Source: Diphasiastrum complanatum (Eukaryota > Streptophyta > Lycopodiopsida > Lycopodiales > Lycopodiaceae). Taken from it: a stretch of 64,000 nucleotides of DNA. Both the position numbers and the translations under genes were made by a program. The notes under the pieces were generated by a model. It ran no database searches. It worked only from the letters and a program-made list of their open reading frames with translations, and was not told the DNA's origin. The stretch is from NCBI GenBank assembly GCA_029204225.1, contig CM055110.1:34233947-34297946 (forward strand). The letters run 5' to 3'. Of the stretch, positions 27,389 through 39,900 are shown in pieces; position 1 is the stretch's first letter, and the number at the start of each line of letters is the position of its first letter.

Positions 27389-28555
27389 CTACGTGGTGCT
27401 TGATTGCATAAGACCATTTTTCACTCGGCTGATGTTTTAAAGCTATTCTAATTTTTGGTTTATTATTCTTGAATACGAGGCTTATGTTGAAGATTGTGCA
27501 AAAGACATGCATATGAGGTTCTCACGAATTGCAGGCTACAGTAAAAAGTCAAGATCTTTTTCATAGGAGCGCTGCCAGCCCATTAACAGGCTTATCCTGG
27601 AGGATATTTTGTTCAGCTTTCAGTCATTTGTGAAAGATCCATTTATTCCGTTGAGCTATTAAGTCTGTATGCACCCACTAGGTTATCAAAATTACTGAGG
27701 TAGTCTTCTGCAACCACAAAGTTAATTTGAATAAAGTTTTGTGATCAAGTCACCAAGTTGTTCATCACCTTTGGGACACGAGATATTTATCTCAAGTGAT
27801 CCTTGGTTACTTGTCTACAATCACAAGCTCTGTTTGTAAGTTTTTATAATATTAGACATCACACATGGTTAATTATGTGAATTCTGCCAATCTTTTGTGT
27901 CGAGGATCTAAATCTAGGTGCTTGTCCTCTAATCATCGTCTTGAAATTTATCAAAGCTTTTTGACGTTCATGAATGGACCTTTTATTATTGAGACACCTT
28001 TGCTCTTTGTGAATAGAGTTGATACTGAAGAAGTGTGTGCAGAACTGCAGCTGAGAAGTAAATTTCAAACAAACCATGTTTGAGAACTAACTTGAAACAA
28101 ACTAGATCCAAGTATTATTTAGTACTTAAAATGAGTGCCGCGAGAAGAAGAGGTAAAGGTCAGAAAAAGCTGATGGAAATAGAAAGGAGGGGAATGAGTG
28201 GCTGGGAGCTAAAAATGCTTAGATGCCTCTGAGATGTGAGGGTTCAGTGGAGTGCAAATTCTCCCCTATGGAGCACAACGAAGGTCCAACCACTGAAACC
28301 CTTGGCCCTTCATAATGCACATGCCGATGGGGAGTTGCCACTACCCTCGAGTATGGAGTTCAAGACAGCCCTGAGATGCTCACGACATGTGAATAACTTT
28401 TTGGTCAAATGGTTTGGCAAACTTTAGTATTTGTTTGCTATGTGAGAATATTTTATTGTAAGATTTGACATAAAATCTTACATAAATTATATTTTTTAAT
28501 ATGATGGACCTTTCTATAAGCGAGGCTAGGTCAGGTTTATTGGTTGATATTTTTG
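27389..28555. other. 3' flank of RPSA, no gene recognised
   Basis: It holds the 3' UTR of RPSA (no unambiguous poly(A) signal picked) and AT-rich spacer up to the Gypsy fragment. Short open frames here lack recognisable features. Confidence 0.55.
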
Positions 28556-28790
28556 ATAAAATGGTTGCATCCCCCAGACTGGACAAAGAAGTTCCATGTC
28601 TATGTAGATAAATTCTTATTTGCGATAGGTGTAGTGCTCAGTCAGAAAGATAGTCAGAATAAAGGTTATCCTATTTATTATGTTGGTAGACAGTTAGCAG
28701 CTTCAGAAAAGAATTATTCCGCTACAGAGCGAGAGGCTTTAGGAATGATCTATTATGTGAAGAAATACTTGAACATAATTAACATGCCTC
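28556..28790 (+). pseudogene. Ty3/Gypsy RNase H fragment
   Basis: The reading starts PPDWTKKFHVYVDKFLFAIG and continues GVVLSQKD, PIYYVGRQLAASEKNYSATE and REALGMIYYVKKY. These are the core RNase H strands of Ty3/Gypsy polyproteins; the first catalytic Asp (YVD) and the ATERE Glu are retained. Both sides are non-element sequence, so this is an isolated 0.23-kb piece. Confidence 0.9.
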
Positions 28791-28799
28791 GTATTTTTT

Positions 28800-31074
28800 C
28801 AAATATTTTGTGATTATGTTAAATATGGAATGATCACTTATTAATTCTACAGGTTTTATCGTCTTTGTACTAGTAGAGATGCTTTTGTAGACCAGTGTAG
28901 CAAACTAATAATTTTGTTACTCCATAAGGGTTACTTATCTAAGAAAATCATGAGAAAATTCTGAACTGATAATTTGGTTACTCCGTAAGGGTTATCTAAG
29001 AAAATCATGAGAAAATTCTAAACTATTTTAGACTCTGTTGTTTTTAATCTTTGGTATTTCAACTTTTGGTATGTTGAAGATGATTAATAATAGAATTTGG
29101 AAAGGTGGGGAGCTAAGGAGCCTGCTTTCGTTTCTAGCATTTTGTATTTTGTATAAGTCTCAATAACTCGTGTCTACATATTATGGTGGTTGTATTTTAT
29201 TTTATTTTCTTTGATTTATTATTATCATTATTCTTGTATATTCTTTCTTCTTGTTGATTGCTATTTGCTTCTTAGTCAACATTGGCTCTACCTAAGAGAA
29301 TCTAGAGTCTTTGAAGACCTAGTTAACAACTTATGCTTTGATACTGATGAGACATAAGCAATGATGTTTGGCTAAGATTCTTTGTTTCTTGAATTCTATA
29401 TTTTGATTAAGATTCTTTGACTATTTTGTCTGTACAAAGATTGTTTCTAGGCTTTCCCCCTATGACATCATTGGCTCCTTAATTTAAAATTTTGAAATTG
29501 GATATATTCTAATTTTGTAAATAGATTTATACATGAGGGGTAAGCATCAAGTTCATTTAGCGCTTGATGGTTTGCATTTGTTAATGCTTTCCTACTATTG
29601 GTCCCATAGTTATGAGGTCTTGTGTGATGAGCACATAGTTTTGAATATTAGCAGGTGGTTAGAGAAAGTGATGCTACTTTCAATGTCAATGTCATAAAAC
29701 TTCAACCTGAGTAGGATTAATGAAGACCTTTGCTGCATCAGTACCTTTGATATCTAGGATATGGTGTTTTTGACAAATTTGAAGTACATTTTACAATATG
29801 TACATTTATTTGTTTTGCCAAATGTTTTGTAAAGTGAACACTATTTAAAAGCATAAATCTTTGTACAAAAGCAAGAGTTATTTTTTCTTCAAGTTTGCTT
29901 AATTATACAACAAACTATACATAGGATCTCCTTAGCTTGGCAAACTATACAGAGGATCTCCTTGCTTGGCAAACTTGTGATATAAATGTGTATACATGAA
30001 ACAACCTAAATGCGAAGTTTTGAAGCCTATTTTTTTAAGAATTGTGTGCCTTTATGTTGTATACATGATCCAACTCCATTATGAAAGACAAAAAACATTT
30101 TCAGTAGACTCATTGCCTAATCTCCTTGAGGTATTTAATTTCAAGCAATAAAGATGTGTACCCTCCAGTTGAGAACTAGGTCCATCTCGATATTTGATTC
30201 CAAGCAATAAGGATGTGTACTGTAAAATAATTGTTCGCCCATTAGGATGAGAGTGTGATAGACACACTCTTGTCTTGCTCCATGGTGCTAGATCAGCATC
30301 TAAGATGTTTTCAAGAATGAATCTTGCACAATCTAGCATGCATGCTTTCATAGTTGAGTCTATAGTAAGTTGAGGTTGCATCTTTGTTAGCATGGGTATT
30401 GATCTGAAAGACTAGTCCACTATTTATGTCCACTAGGGACATGACATTCTCACCACCCTTAAAAGTTCTTGGAGATGATTATTTTAAACCTTTTGTGGGA
30501 CCTTTTTATTAGCTTGAAGTTTCACACAATTTGAAAATTGGATAGTTGTCCCCAAAGCCAGTCGAGATGGATAAGAATTGCTTAAGTATGCCTATCATAG
30601 GATGTACAATGTAGTGATTCTAGTGCATTCAAACTAATGTAACAAAAAATGCCAATTCTCTCATTCATCCTTGAGTCATATAGCCATCAAAACCACATTA
30701 TTCTTAAAGAATCTAGGTTGAGTCTTGGTTGTTGAACTTGTAGGAGTGATCATGCTCCAAACTTTGCTATGCCTACTAGAGTATAAATTAGTGATGCTAG
30801 TGTAATTAAGCTAATACAACAACACATTCTTTCCCTATTGCTATCTCATTAGACATTCACCCGAGACCATAGCTACAAGAATATGTGCGGGTATTATCCT
30901 CCAACAATTTCGCTCGAAGCGTGGCTATTGCAATGGACTAGGTAACTATACTTGCTGATATCATACTTCATTTCCCTCCAACAATTTCTCTCAAAGCATG
31001 GCCATTGCAATGGACTAGGTAACTATACGTACTGATAGCATACTTCATTCCCCTCTTGTGGACAACATGGTACT
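28800..31074. other. Intergenic with small tandem duplications
   Basis: No gene. Duplicated units: a ~63-bp unit with GTTACTCC(A/G)TAAGGGTTA and AAAATCATGAGAAAATTCT (28910-29030); a ~30-bp GGATCTCCTT(AG)CTTGGCAAACTATAC unit near 29920-29975; and a ~75-bp unit containing CAACAATTTC and GCAATGGACTAGGTAACTAT (30900-31050). Confidence 0.7.
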
Positions 31075-31869
31075 ATGCATGCCACCCTTTGGCTTCGTAC
31101 TCTTTTCCAAATGCATTGTCTCACAAGAATTCTGAAATCCTATCTCACGACTTCCTTCCCTCAACCTATCAATAATTCTCCTTCCGATGCAGTTCGAGCT
31201 CGTCTTCCTTCATGTGCTGGTCCAGGTGTAGGGGCTTGGTTAGTTGCACGTCCAATTCTTCCACTATTGCGACTCTCCTTTGACTTGTTATCACTGGCCT
31301 TTGTACCAAATTGGGACTTCCACATCCAGTGTTAAGTGGGCTCTCTAAGTGGGCATGTGGGCATGTGTTGGATTCTTTGGGTACTCATCTTATGTGGTGC
31401 CCTTCAAGTGATGATCGTATAGTGTCACATGATTCCATTCGTGACGTTCTTGCAGCTGTTGCTCATGACAGTGGCTTCCATGTTGTTCGAGAGCACACAC
31501 ACATTTTGCCAGGGCCATCTGGGCAATCATCTCGTCGACGTGTTGACCTTGTTCTCTTGCGTGAGAGAATTTGCACTCTTGGAGATGTCGTTATTGTTGA
31601 TCCCTCTCAACAAGACCTTCGTCGTTCTTCCACCACAGAAGGGGCTGCTGCATCTCACGCAGCTCAAGAAAAAGAGATTTAACCATCATGCGTTTGGTGA
31701 AGAATTCATCCCCTATGCTTTGGAAACATATGGATGTCTTCATAAGAAATTTAATGATTTCTTGTCATTATGTGCTGAGCATACGCACTTTCAATTCTTC
31801 GATGAGCTCAATTTGCAGGAGTGGCGAGTTCGAAGCTTCCTGCATTACCTATTACTACAACTATTCTAG
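31075..31869 (+). pseudogene. Non-LTR retrotransposon C-terminal fragment: zinc motif and restriction-like endonuclease
   Basis: Three overlapping frames make up one original reading. The first is VRARLPSCAGPGVGAWLVARP (31180 onward, trimmed here). Second, after a shift near 31310, comes LGLPHPVLSGLSKWACGHVL, then LGTHLMWCP and SHDSIRDVLAAVAHDSGFHV, VREHTHILPG, RRRVDLVLL and LGDVVIVDPS. Third, after a shift near 31675, comes FIPYALETYGCLHKKFNDFL. The C-x-H / H-x(3)-C pattern followed by RVDLVL...DVVIVDP resembles the zinc motif plus PD-(D/E)XK nuclease at the C-terminus of non-LTR elements with a restriction-like endonuclease, which nicks target DNA. The RT upstream is absent. The general family is confident; the exact clade is not. 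Confidence 0.6.
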
Positions 31870-33670
31870 TTAGTGACTTACATCAAGCTGTAGGTTTTGA
31901 GTAATAGTTTAATATTTTATGTTTTACTAAGCTTTTTAGCTTAATTACTCTTTGCCAATGGGCATTATCTTTCTTTCTGCTTTCATCTATTTGTACATTG
32001 ATCGATTTTCACATCCTTCAATAATCAAAGCAAGAGAGATTTAATTGCATTGGGTCCATTTGGGAATAAGTAGGTAGTTGGAACACTGACCTTTTGGGAG
32101 GTCATCCAGCCCGAGTGGCATCCAATCAGTATGAGTGGACAATCTCCTCTTTGCTTTGTAGTTAATGATTGTGAGGATTCAAAGCTTCAAGAGAGCAATC
32201 TATAATCATGGCCCTCTGTTAGAAGGCCCACAAAACAATATTATTCCTTGTCTTCACTTTCAGGTTGGAGATTGATATCCAATTGATGACTTTTATGTTT
32301 AAGAAAGACCTGGTCTTTTCAGAACATTATATTGAGTGATCTTTCTTTTTCATGCATCCATGGCCCCATTGTAGGCATGAGACTGGCAAATGTAGGTTTT
32401 CCACCGTAATGCAATTTACACTAGAAGCCCAAGTCCATGGGCTTTTCATGCATAAAGGGCACATTGCTAGCTTCTCCATGAAGTGTATGAATAGCACTGA
32501 TCTACCACCAGTACTTGACATGATCGTGTGACGGTGAATAACAGCAGGATTACACCTGGAAAGCCTATGAGTTGTCTCAAAAGCAAGGATCAAGTCTTTA
32601 AGCAGGAGCATTCTGTAACTTTGATTGTGAGAGTTGTGAAGGGTCGAGCAATCTTCTTGTTGCCATAGGGATTTCATTGGCCTTCCTCCAACTTCACTGT
32701 TAGATCACAGAGCACACCACATCAACAAAATGACAACCTTAAGCCCAAAGAACATATTATATGAAATTGTCAAATACATCTGCCCTCTTATTTTCACATC
32801 TTCATGGATTGCACTGAATTGTACTTTGTATCCTAGCATAGGAATAAGCTCTGCAAAAGAGTTCATTCTCATGAATAAATGTAAATGAACATCGTGCTCC
32901 AGACTCAGAAGAGACTCATATGAAGGGGTATGCCCATCCTTGACACTAGGGAAAAAAATTTCTAGAGAAAATGGAATCGACATCCTTCATGCTTACCAAA
33001 GGATTTTCTAGCCCCAATACAAAGATGAGACCTATAAACGGGAAGACAAACTTAATCCCTGGAAGTTTTAAAAGAGTTAAATCTTGCAGGCCAATGTTCA
33101 TATTTTGATGCCCACTAAACCATGCTGCCTGCAGTGCAGGAAAAGAACTGAAGAGAGAAGAATTTTTTTAAGAGATTGAACAGAAGCACTCAATCCAAAT
33201 TCTCGAGCTACTACTGGATAACCTTGGCATCTGTAATGTGTTGCTAACAATCAGTTGCCATTCATCCACTATTGTAAACCTCTTAATCTTCAGATAGCTA
33301 AAGAGTAAGATACATTGCAAGCGTATCGAACTGAATGTCATAACTCCATAAATAACTCCCAAATCAAGATCCATAGCTTGGTTATGATATCGATAACCAC
33401 TATAAAAACTCCTTTTATAACCACTCTTAGCTCTATAAGAGCACTTTTGTTTGACAAGTTCATGCACAGCTTCAAAATGACACGGTTTGAGTTGAAAATA
33501 GACGCATGTAATCAACGCCAGACTATAATATGAAAACATAAATAAGCTTTATCAACTTTTAAGTAGACAGCCCAACAGCGCCTATATCATATATCAACAA
33601 GCCCATCAGATCGTATCAACAAGATGAATTGCCGATGTGGCTAGGGGAATGAACCAACACCTTTGGACCA
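31870..33670. other. Intergenic, no gene recognised
   Basis: Short open frames occur on both strands, but none has recognisable features, splice-supported extension or repeats. Confidence 0.55.
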
Positions 33671-33674
33671 ACGC

Positions 33675-33806
33675 CTCTACAAGCATCGGAGCCCGATAAG
33701 TAGCAAAGCGGAAAGTGGTAATTGATTAGGAAGCGCCCATTAAGCATCGGAGCCCGATAAGTAGCACAGCAGTAAATGGTAATTGACAATGAAGCACCCA
33801 TTAAGC
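33675..33806. repeat. ~61-bp tandem duplication
   Basis: Two units share AAGCATCGGAGCCCGATAAG and GTGGTAATTGA...GAAGC(G/A)CCCATT. The duplication lies just beyond the stop codon of the RING/CUE gene, probably in or near its 3' UTR. Confidence 0.85.
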
Positions 33807-33950
33807 AGTCATGTTATGAGGAATAGGATGCCATATCCTTTGATTGTAACTTCGAAGCAAAGCCCTTGGAAAACAAATGAAGGAAAATGTATCCGTACGT
33901 ATGCGATTGTCGGTTCTGTTGGATGGCCCCAGAGTACGCCTTTGCCAGGC

Positions 33951-36900
33951 TCACAGAAGATTGTTGACTGTAGAAGTAATCGAATTTGTTCGTCGTAGAT
34001 CCTGCATCATATTCTATACTTAAAATCAAGCAATTTCTTTTGAATCAAACACAGTACTTCAAACACAATCTGTAGTTGACGGCTTGAATCTCAAGGGTCA
34101 AAGATTTTATATAAGTTACCTGTACAATAACTTCTGCAGAAATATGTGGCAAAACCTCCCTTACCATGCTGACCATGCCTGCGATATGCGGATCACCATT
34201 CTCGGTCCTCTCTAACCTGGATCTACTTATGTTTCTTCTCCTCAACTCACTGTTATCCAATCTATGCCTGCCTGCCTGCACAGAGCTGTTTGCTCCTGTA
34301 GAACGTGAAAACGGCCACCAGCTCCACCCATTTTCATCTGATGAGCTCTGTTCTTGTTGGTCACTTGCTCCTGCAAACCGTCTTATCATGAGCTGTGTAC
34401 GATTAAGTCTTCTGGAATGACCCTGTACGGATGTGCCAACTCCTCTAGATACAGCAAGCATTTGAGTGGTCCAGAACGAGTTGACTTCCGAGTCCCTGCA
34501 AGAATTGTTACATGGATTCTCCATCAGTTAAAAACTGAAAAATGCTTTTCAAAAGAACTTTAAAAGAAACAGTTAAAATTTGGAAATAAGGAGTTTGATA
34601 ACAGATACTCCCCGTGAATGCACATTGGTGGTGGTTTGCAAATCATTCATTTAATTGACAAACAAGTAGTGAATTGACATTATGGAACATGTGATATCTA
34701 GCATCTCAAACTCATCTTTCAACTAGACATGACAATCATTGTATCCACACTCATGAATGAAATTAAGAAAGACTTTTCCTTGCATTACAGGGAAACAGGA
34801 TAGATCAAATATATGCATGAATGATTTGAGGACCCACAAACCTCAACTCACAATGACTAGGGAACTGGATGTTTTCCCAACCAGTAATGTTAATCGAGAA
34901 CAAAAGCAACCCTAGGAAAATGGGAACAGGAACTGGAAAGCCGCGCCATCATAGAATCAAATACATACACATAAGAACCTGAAATTTATAAAAATCTATA
35001 ATTTCAAATTACATATATTACATAGACAAAATAGAGAATGTGTACTTTGTTTCTTAGGGGGGGGCACTGGATACAAACAAAAAAAATGTAAAGTACCTTT
35101 GGATTTTTTTGTTTCTCCTGATTTTATAGTTTTTTAATCTGTGCAGACATTGTGGCCATTGGGAATGTGGGATTGAGAGTTCCCATGTTTCTGGAGCATA
35201 TTCCAGCATTCCCAAACTGGTGTTCCCCAAACCTGGTAATTTTACAACTTGTGGAAACATCTACATTGCTACAGTGAACATTATGCCTCGACTTGTAAAC
35301 GAAAAACATCAAGACTACGAAAATTAGAGACAGCTCAGTGAATATTCTTTATTATCAAAACCAGCCACTAACACAAACAAAATACATGAAAACTTCCACG
35401 AGGTGAATCCCAGGTCAATATATCAGGAGATAGAAGAACTAACCTCCTAGAATTGGTAACAGCTGCATGCTGCCAACGGTCACGTGTGATAGGGACTGAA
35501 CTAGTAAAAGGGATGTCTGTGTGCTGATATGATGAATGTACAAGCAAATTCAGTTGACCATGAGGTAATCTGCTAAAATCTGCGTCCAAAAATCCAAGCC
35601 CTGTGCTATCAAGAGACAGCCGACTACCAAGTGAGCTAAAGGATGTTGTTCTTGAGCTCCCCATAAATACAGGTCTTCTGCACAGTGGGCAAGAGTATGT
35701 CTCCGCAAGTCCTTGATCCAACCTGCACCTCAATAGTTAATAGATCATTTCTGATAAGGATATACAACAACTTGAAAGACTATATATTTTTTGAGGTCCT
35801 TATGGAGCACATAAGTCCACCATCCTGATTCAAACTTATCAAGTGGTACAAGTTGCAAACTGCACAAACATGATCACAACTCATTAGCTCTAAATTAGCA
35901 GGCTTAACACTTTCAATACTCATGAAGATTTTGCTCCCAAGGATGAAGGCTTGAAGTAGGAGAAGGCTCTTACCAAGAAAGTAAACATGGAAGATGAAAA
36001 AGATGGTCACAGGGCAATCTTTTTGCTCTAGCCATCGGTTCCTGCAATTTTAAAGCATGGCCTTTCTAAGTACCATGTCAGAAAATAGATCAAGTCCTCA
36101 AAGTAAAACATAGATAAAAAACAACTTAAAATGTTCTCGTCTGACATACAACACAAAATTCCAAGAAACTGCATGCCTTGCAAATAGCACAGTCATCATC
36201 ATATGTCCGGAGCTCGTCACGTGTCGCATCTGGAAGTGCTCCTTGGAGGGTATTGAGTGCCTTTTGCACCCGCATGAAACCCTTGATTCGTTTCAAAATT
36301 GCACTTAATAGTGCCTGTAGCCAAAAAAACTTTCAGAACCATAGCTAGTAAGGGGAAATACTTGCACTACAAGAAAGACAATTTTCTCTAATGGTCATTG
36401 ATGTCTTCACTGAAAGAAAGTATATCAAGTAAATGTAGAATAGCCACCTTGATTGAAACAAATTTAACTTCTAACAGAAAGAAGGCTAAAATGGACAAAA
36501 ACTTCATTGTATGATGCCATCTTCCTTATTTTCAAAAATTAAAGAAGGAAATTTGTTATTGGTAATGTACAGGCTTTGAATCTGAAGAAATATGAATGAT
36601 GAGATTAGTTTCTTACCCGAAGGTTAAGGAACAATACGGCATCAACCACCTGAAAGGCAAGACCTCGAAGGCACCATATGTGCAAACAATGAGCAACTGT
36701 CAGCAATAAGCTCAAAAGATCCATAACAAAGCTGAAATACCGAGGGAGAGCAGCCCTCCAGTCCCATGCAGCACCTGCACCACAAACCACTCCATACGTT
36801 TATGCGCATTGATCAAATCATTGTAATAACGGTCTACTCGGTCTAGCTTAGTCCTTGAGATGCATCCCAGAAATAAACCCGTCAACAAGCAAAAAAGCAT

Positions 36901-39900
36901 TTCTGATTTTGTTAGAGTCCGATCCACGAAAGATGGTATCAATGTTCTAGATCCGGTTGTCCTCCAATAAGAAGGCTTGTTGGCTTTGGAGTTTGATTAC
37001 ATTACATTCAGCCACACAAAAGAGGATATACAAATCAAGTAAGAAAGTTGTAGACCTGGTTGTGAAATTCAACTCATCCCAACCCGGCTTCTAATTACCT
37101 CAAGATGAATGTGCTGTGAACCATACCAATCGAGATTGTGAACAAAAGGACAATTCTAATGGGTTATGTCGTTCTGACTGAGAAGTTGGAGCACTACTAG
37201 AACATTGTCTATGTATGTACCAACATAGGAACAAAAAGTGCTAGGGAGAAAGTGACTGAAACTATGTGGTGAGTCGCAATGATCTTGCACCTCATATGTA
37301 TTGAAAACCTGTACCCATGGATGTGTCTCATCACATGTATCCTCCTACCTCTTCTGCCTCACCAAGCTAATCATGCAGTTTATATGCAACAGAAACCTTG
37401 TGCAAATACCTCATGTGTCTCATCACAATGATGTTGGAGTTGTATCTCATCTTAAACAAACAGTGACTCATCTGTAATAACATCGACATCGCCTCATTTG
37501 GAACACGCTGTAACCCATTTGGACAAAAAGTGACTCATCTGCAATATCATGTACCTCACATGTCTGTGCCCTGGACTCTGCTGGTTGTGCAAGCTCATAC
37601 CACTCTGCATCCTCTAGCTTTTGTCTAGCAATTGCAAATCTCTATACGCCACTCATCGTATACCAAATGCAAAAAATATGATGAGCTGAAAAATGGACAA
37701 TGCAATATCTGAGGATACATATGTCCAACCAAAAAGCTATAAAAGTTAGATGCAGGGACCTACTCTAGAAAGATACACAAGGAAAGTTCAAAAAATAATG
37801 AAAAAAGAAAGTGACAAAATATGTGTCACACGGTAAAAAGACTACTCTAAAAATCTCTAGATAAAGGAACCAAAAAGTACACTAATGATGAAATCTAGGA
37901 AGCTAGTGAAACAGAGATAAAAGAAACTTCTGTGCCTGCAGTGAGAAGTTATAAAGTGCAGTTGAAGCAATGCAGAAAGAACAATAATTTAAACAGATCC
38001 TAAAAAAAATACACAAAAGTACAAAAATGATGGGAGCGTCAAAAACTTGAAAATTCTCAAATCTGAATTCTCAACTTCTAATGATCCAAATGAGGAGATG
38101 TAAAGTGCAGTAAAAGTGTCTTAGACAATTGTAGGAAAGAGAAAGAAAGTCTATAAATAAAAGTATGAAAATGATGCAGTGACAAAAAGGTATTTTTGGA
38201 GCACTGCTTTCTCAACATGAATTGAAGAAATGGCATGATACCAGACTATTTGATGAAAGAAAAGCGATATCTGACCAGTTTGGAGGTCCAACCACTAAAA
38301 AAAAGTAGATTCAGAAACAAAAAAACTAGGTTTATCCCAAAAAAAAAAATTAACGCAAACCAACCAAGTGCCCAATCAAAAGGAGGATCTAAGGACTGTA
38401 GAATGTGAATCCTAATCCCACAATGCCAACAAAGTGCTCTAATAGCAAACTATTGCCAAAGAAACACATACATAACACAGCAAAAGGGAGACTGCAAATA
38501 TATCAATAAAGCACTAAAGAAGAATCATAATCAATGATCTCCACAAGAATCTGTAGATAACATGTTGAAGAAGTTAATTTAACTAGGCTGACTTGTGCTA
38601 GATTGAGGGCTCACTTAAGCTTGAAGGTACTCTGTAGTCAATCCATCTATAAACAATCATGCTCATAAGCATCTTTATACTATTTGAGGCCTTAGAATCA
38701 GTGAGTTTGAACTGGAGGCCCACTAATGACCATATGAATCCAAACGACTCTCATAAATGCCAAATAATAACGATGGAACCCCCCAAAGGCCCAAAATATT
38801 TGGTCCAAATGACAAGTGATACCAAATGCGGACCAATAGTCCATATAGGCATCAATTTTGCCACCTGTAAGTGTTATTGGAGTACAGTAGATGTGAACTA
38901 CAATTTCACTTTCCTGTTCACCAAAGAAATGATCCAATAACATCCTCTCCAGGGAAAGACAACATTCTACAATGATAGCAATAACATGAATCTAACCATC
39001 AAATCATTACCTTGCTCAATCTCATTTGTGGGTCATGAGCTCTCCAAATCCACAGCAAGTTAAATACACAAACATTAAGTCCACTATCACTTGTGGGTCA
39101 TGAGCTCTCCAATCCCACAGCAAGTTACAATACTCAGATAAAGCAATGTCTACAACACTACCCTGTAAAGGAGTTGCCATATACTGCCCAAACTGAAATC
39201 AGACTACGATATGACATATAATAACGTCTGAAAAATTATGTTGCCCACCCGCTGTTGACCTTTCAGAAAGCTTCAATACCATGTCTTCCGAAACTGCATC
39301 AAGAGCGTGGCACTGACAAACTTCTAATAATTGCAGACCATGCACCACAAGCACCTGAAATGCTCAGCATCAGACCCTATCAAAATTCGAACAGAAACTG
39401 CGAGCTTTAATAAGTCTTCATAGAACCAATGTTGAAAAATTGAAAACCGGAAACAACCAAGATGTAACATTATTTTATGCACATTATGTCAAAGCCACAA
39501 TGTTAAAAATAAATCAGATAAGTAAGTTGGTGTAACCTGCAGCGTGTCAAATGCAATGGTGAGAGGCTCATAAAGTAGCAATAAAAAAGTGCTGATCCCT
39601 GTTTCTTTAGAAACCATTCCACATATTTGCATCCTGTAGAGATAGTGTTACATATCAGCAATGACACTAAATTCATAGTACTCGGTTTCTAACAACAACC
39701 AAGTAACAACATTATCTATGGATAGAAGATACTTCGACGGTGATAACTTTCAATCATCGCACAGATTCATGTCACATGTCTTGCGAATCGTCATGAAAAT
39801 ACAAAGTAATGAGAACAACCAGAAGTATTGAGATGCAACATCAAAAGTGTCTTGCTGCTAGAGGGAAGGGGACGCAGCGGCCATACGTTGAAATCGAAAT

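Noticed and set aside
36605-36942. Overlapping minus-strand open frames that could look like separate small membrane proteins
   Set aside because: The part 36617-36774 is exon 7 of the RIN2/RIN3-type gene; the rest is intron read-through. Likewise 35368-35733, 34045-34524 and 45448-45702 are exons with intron ends.
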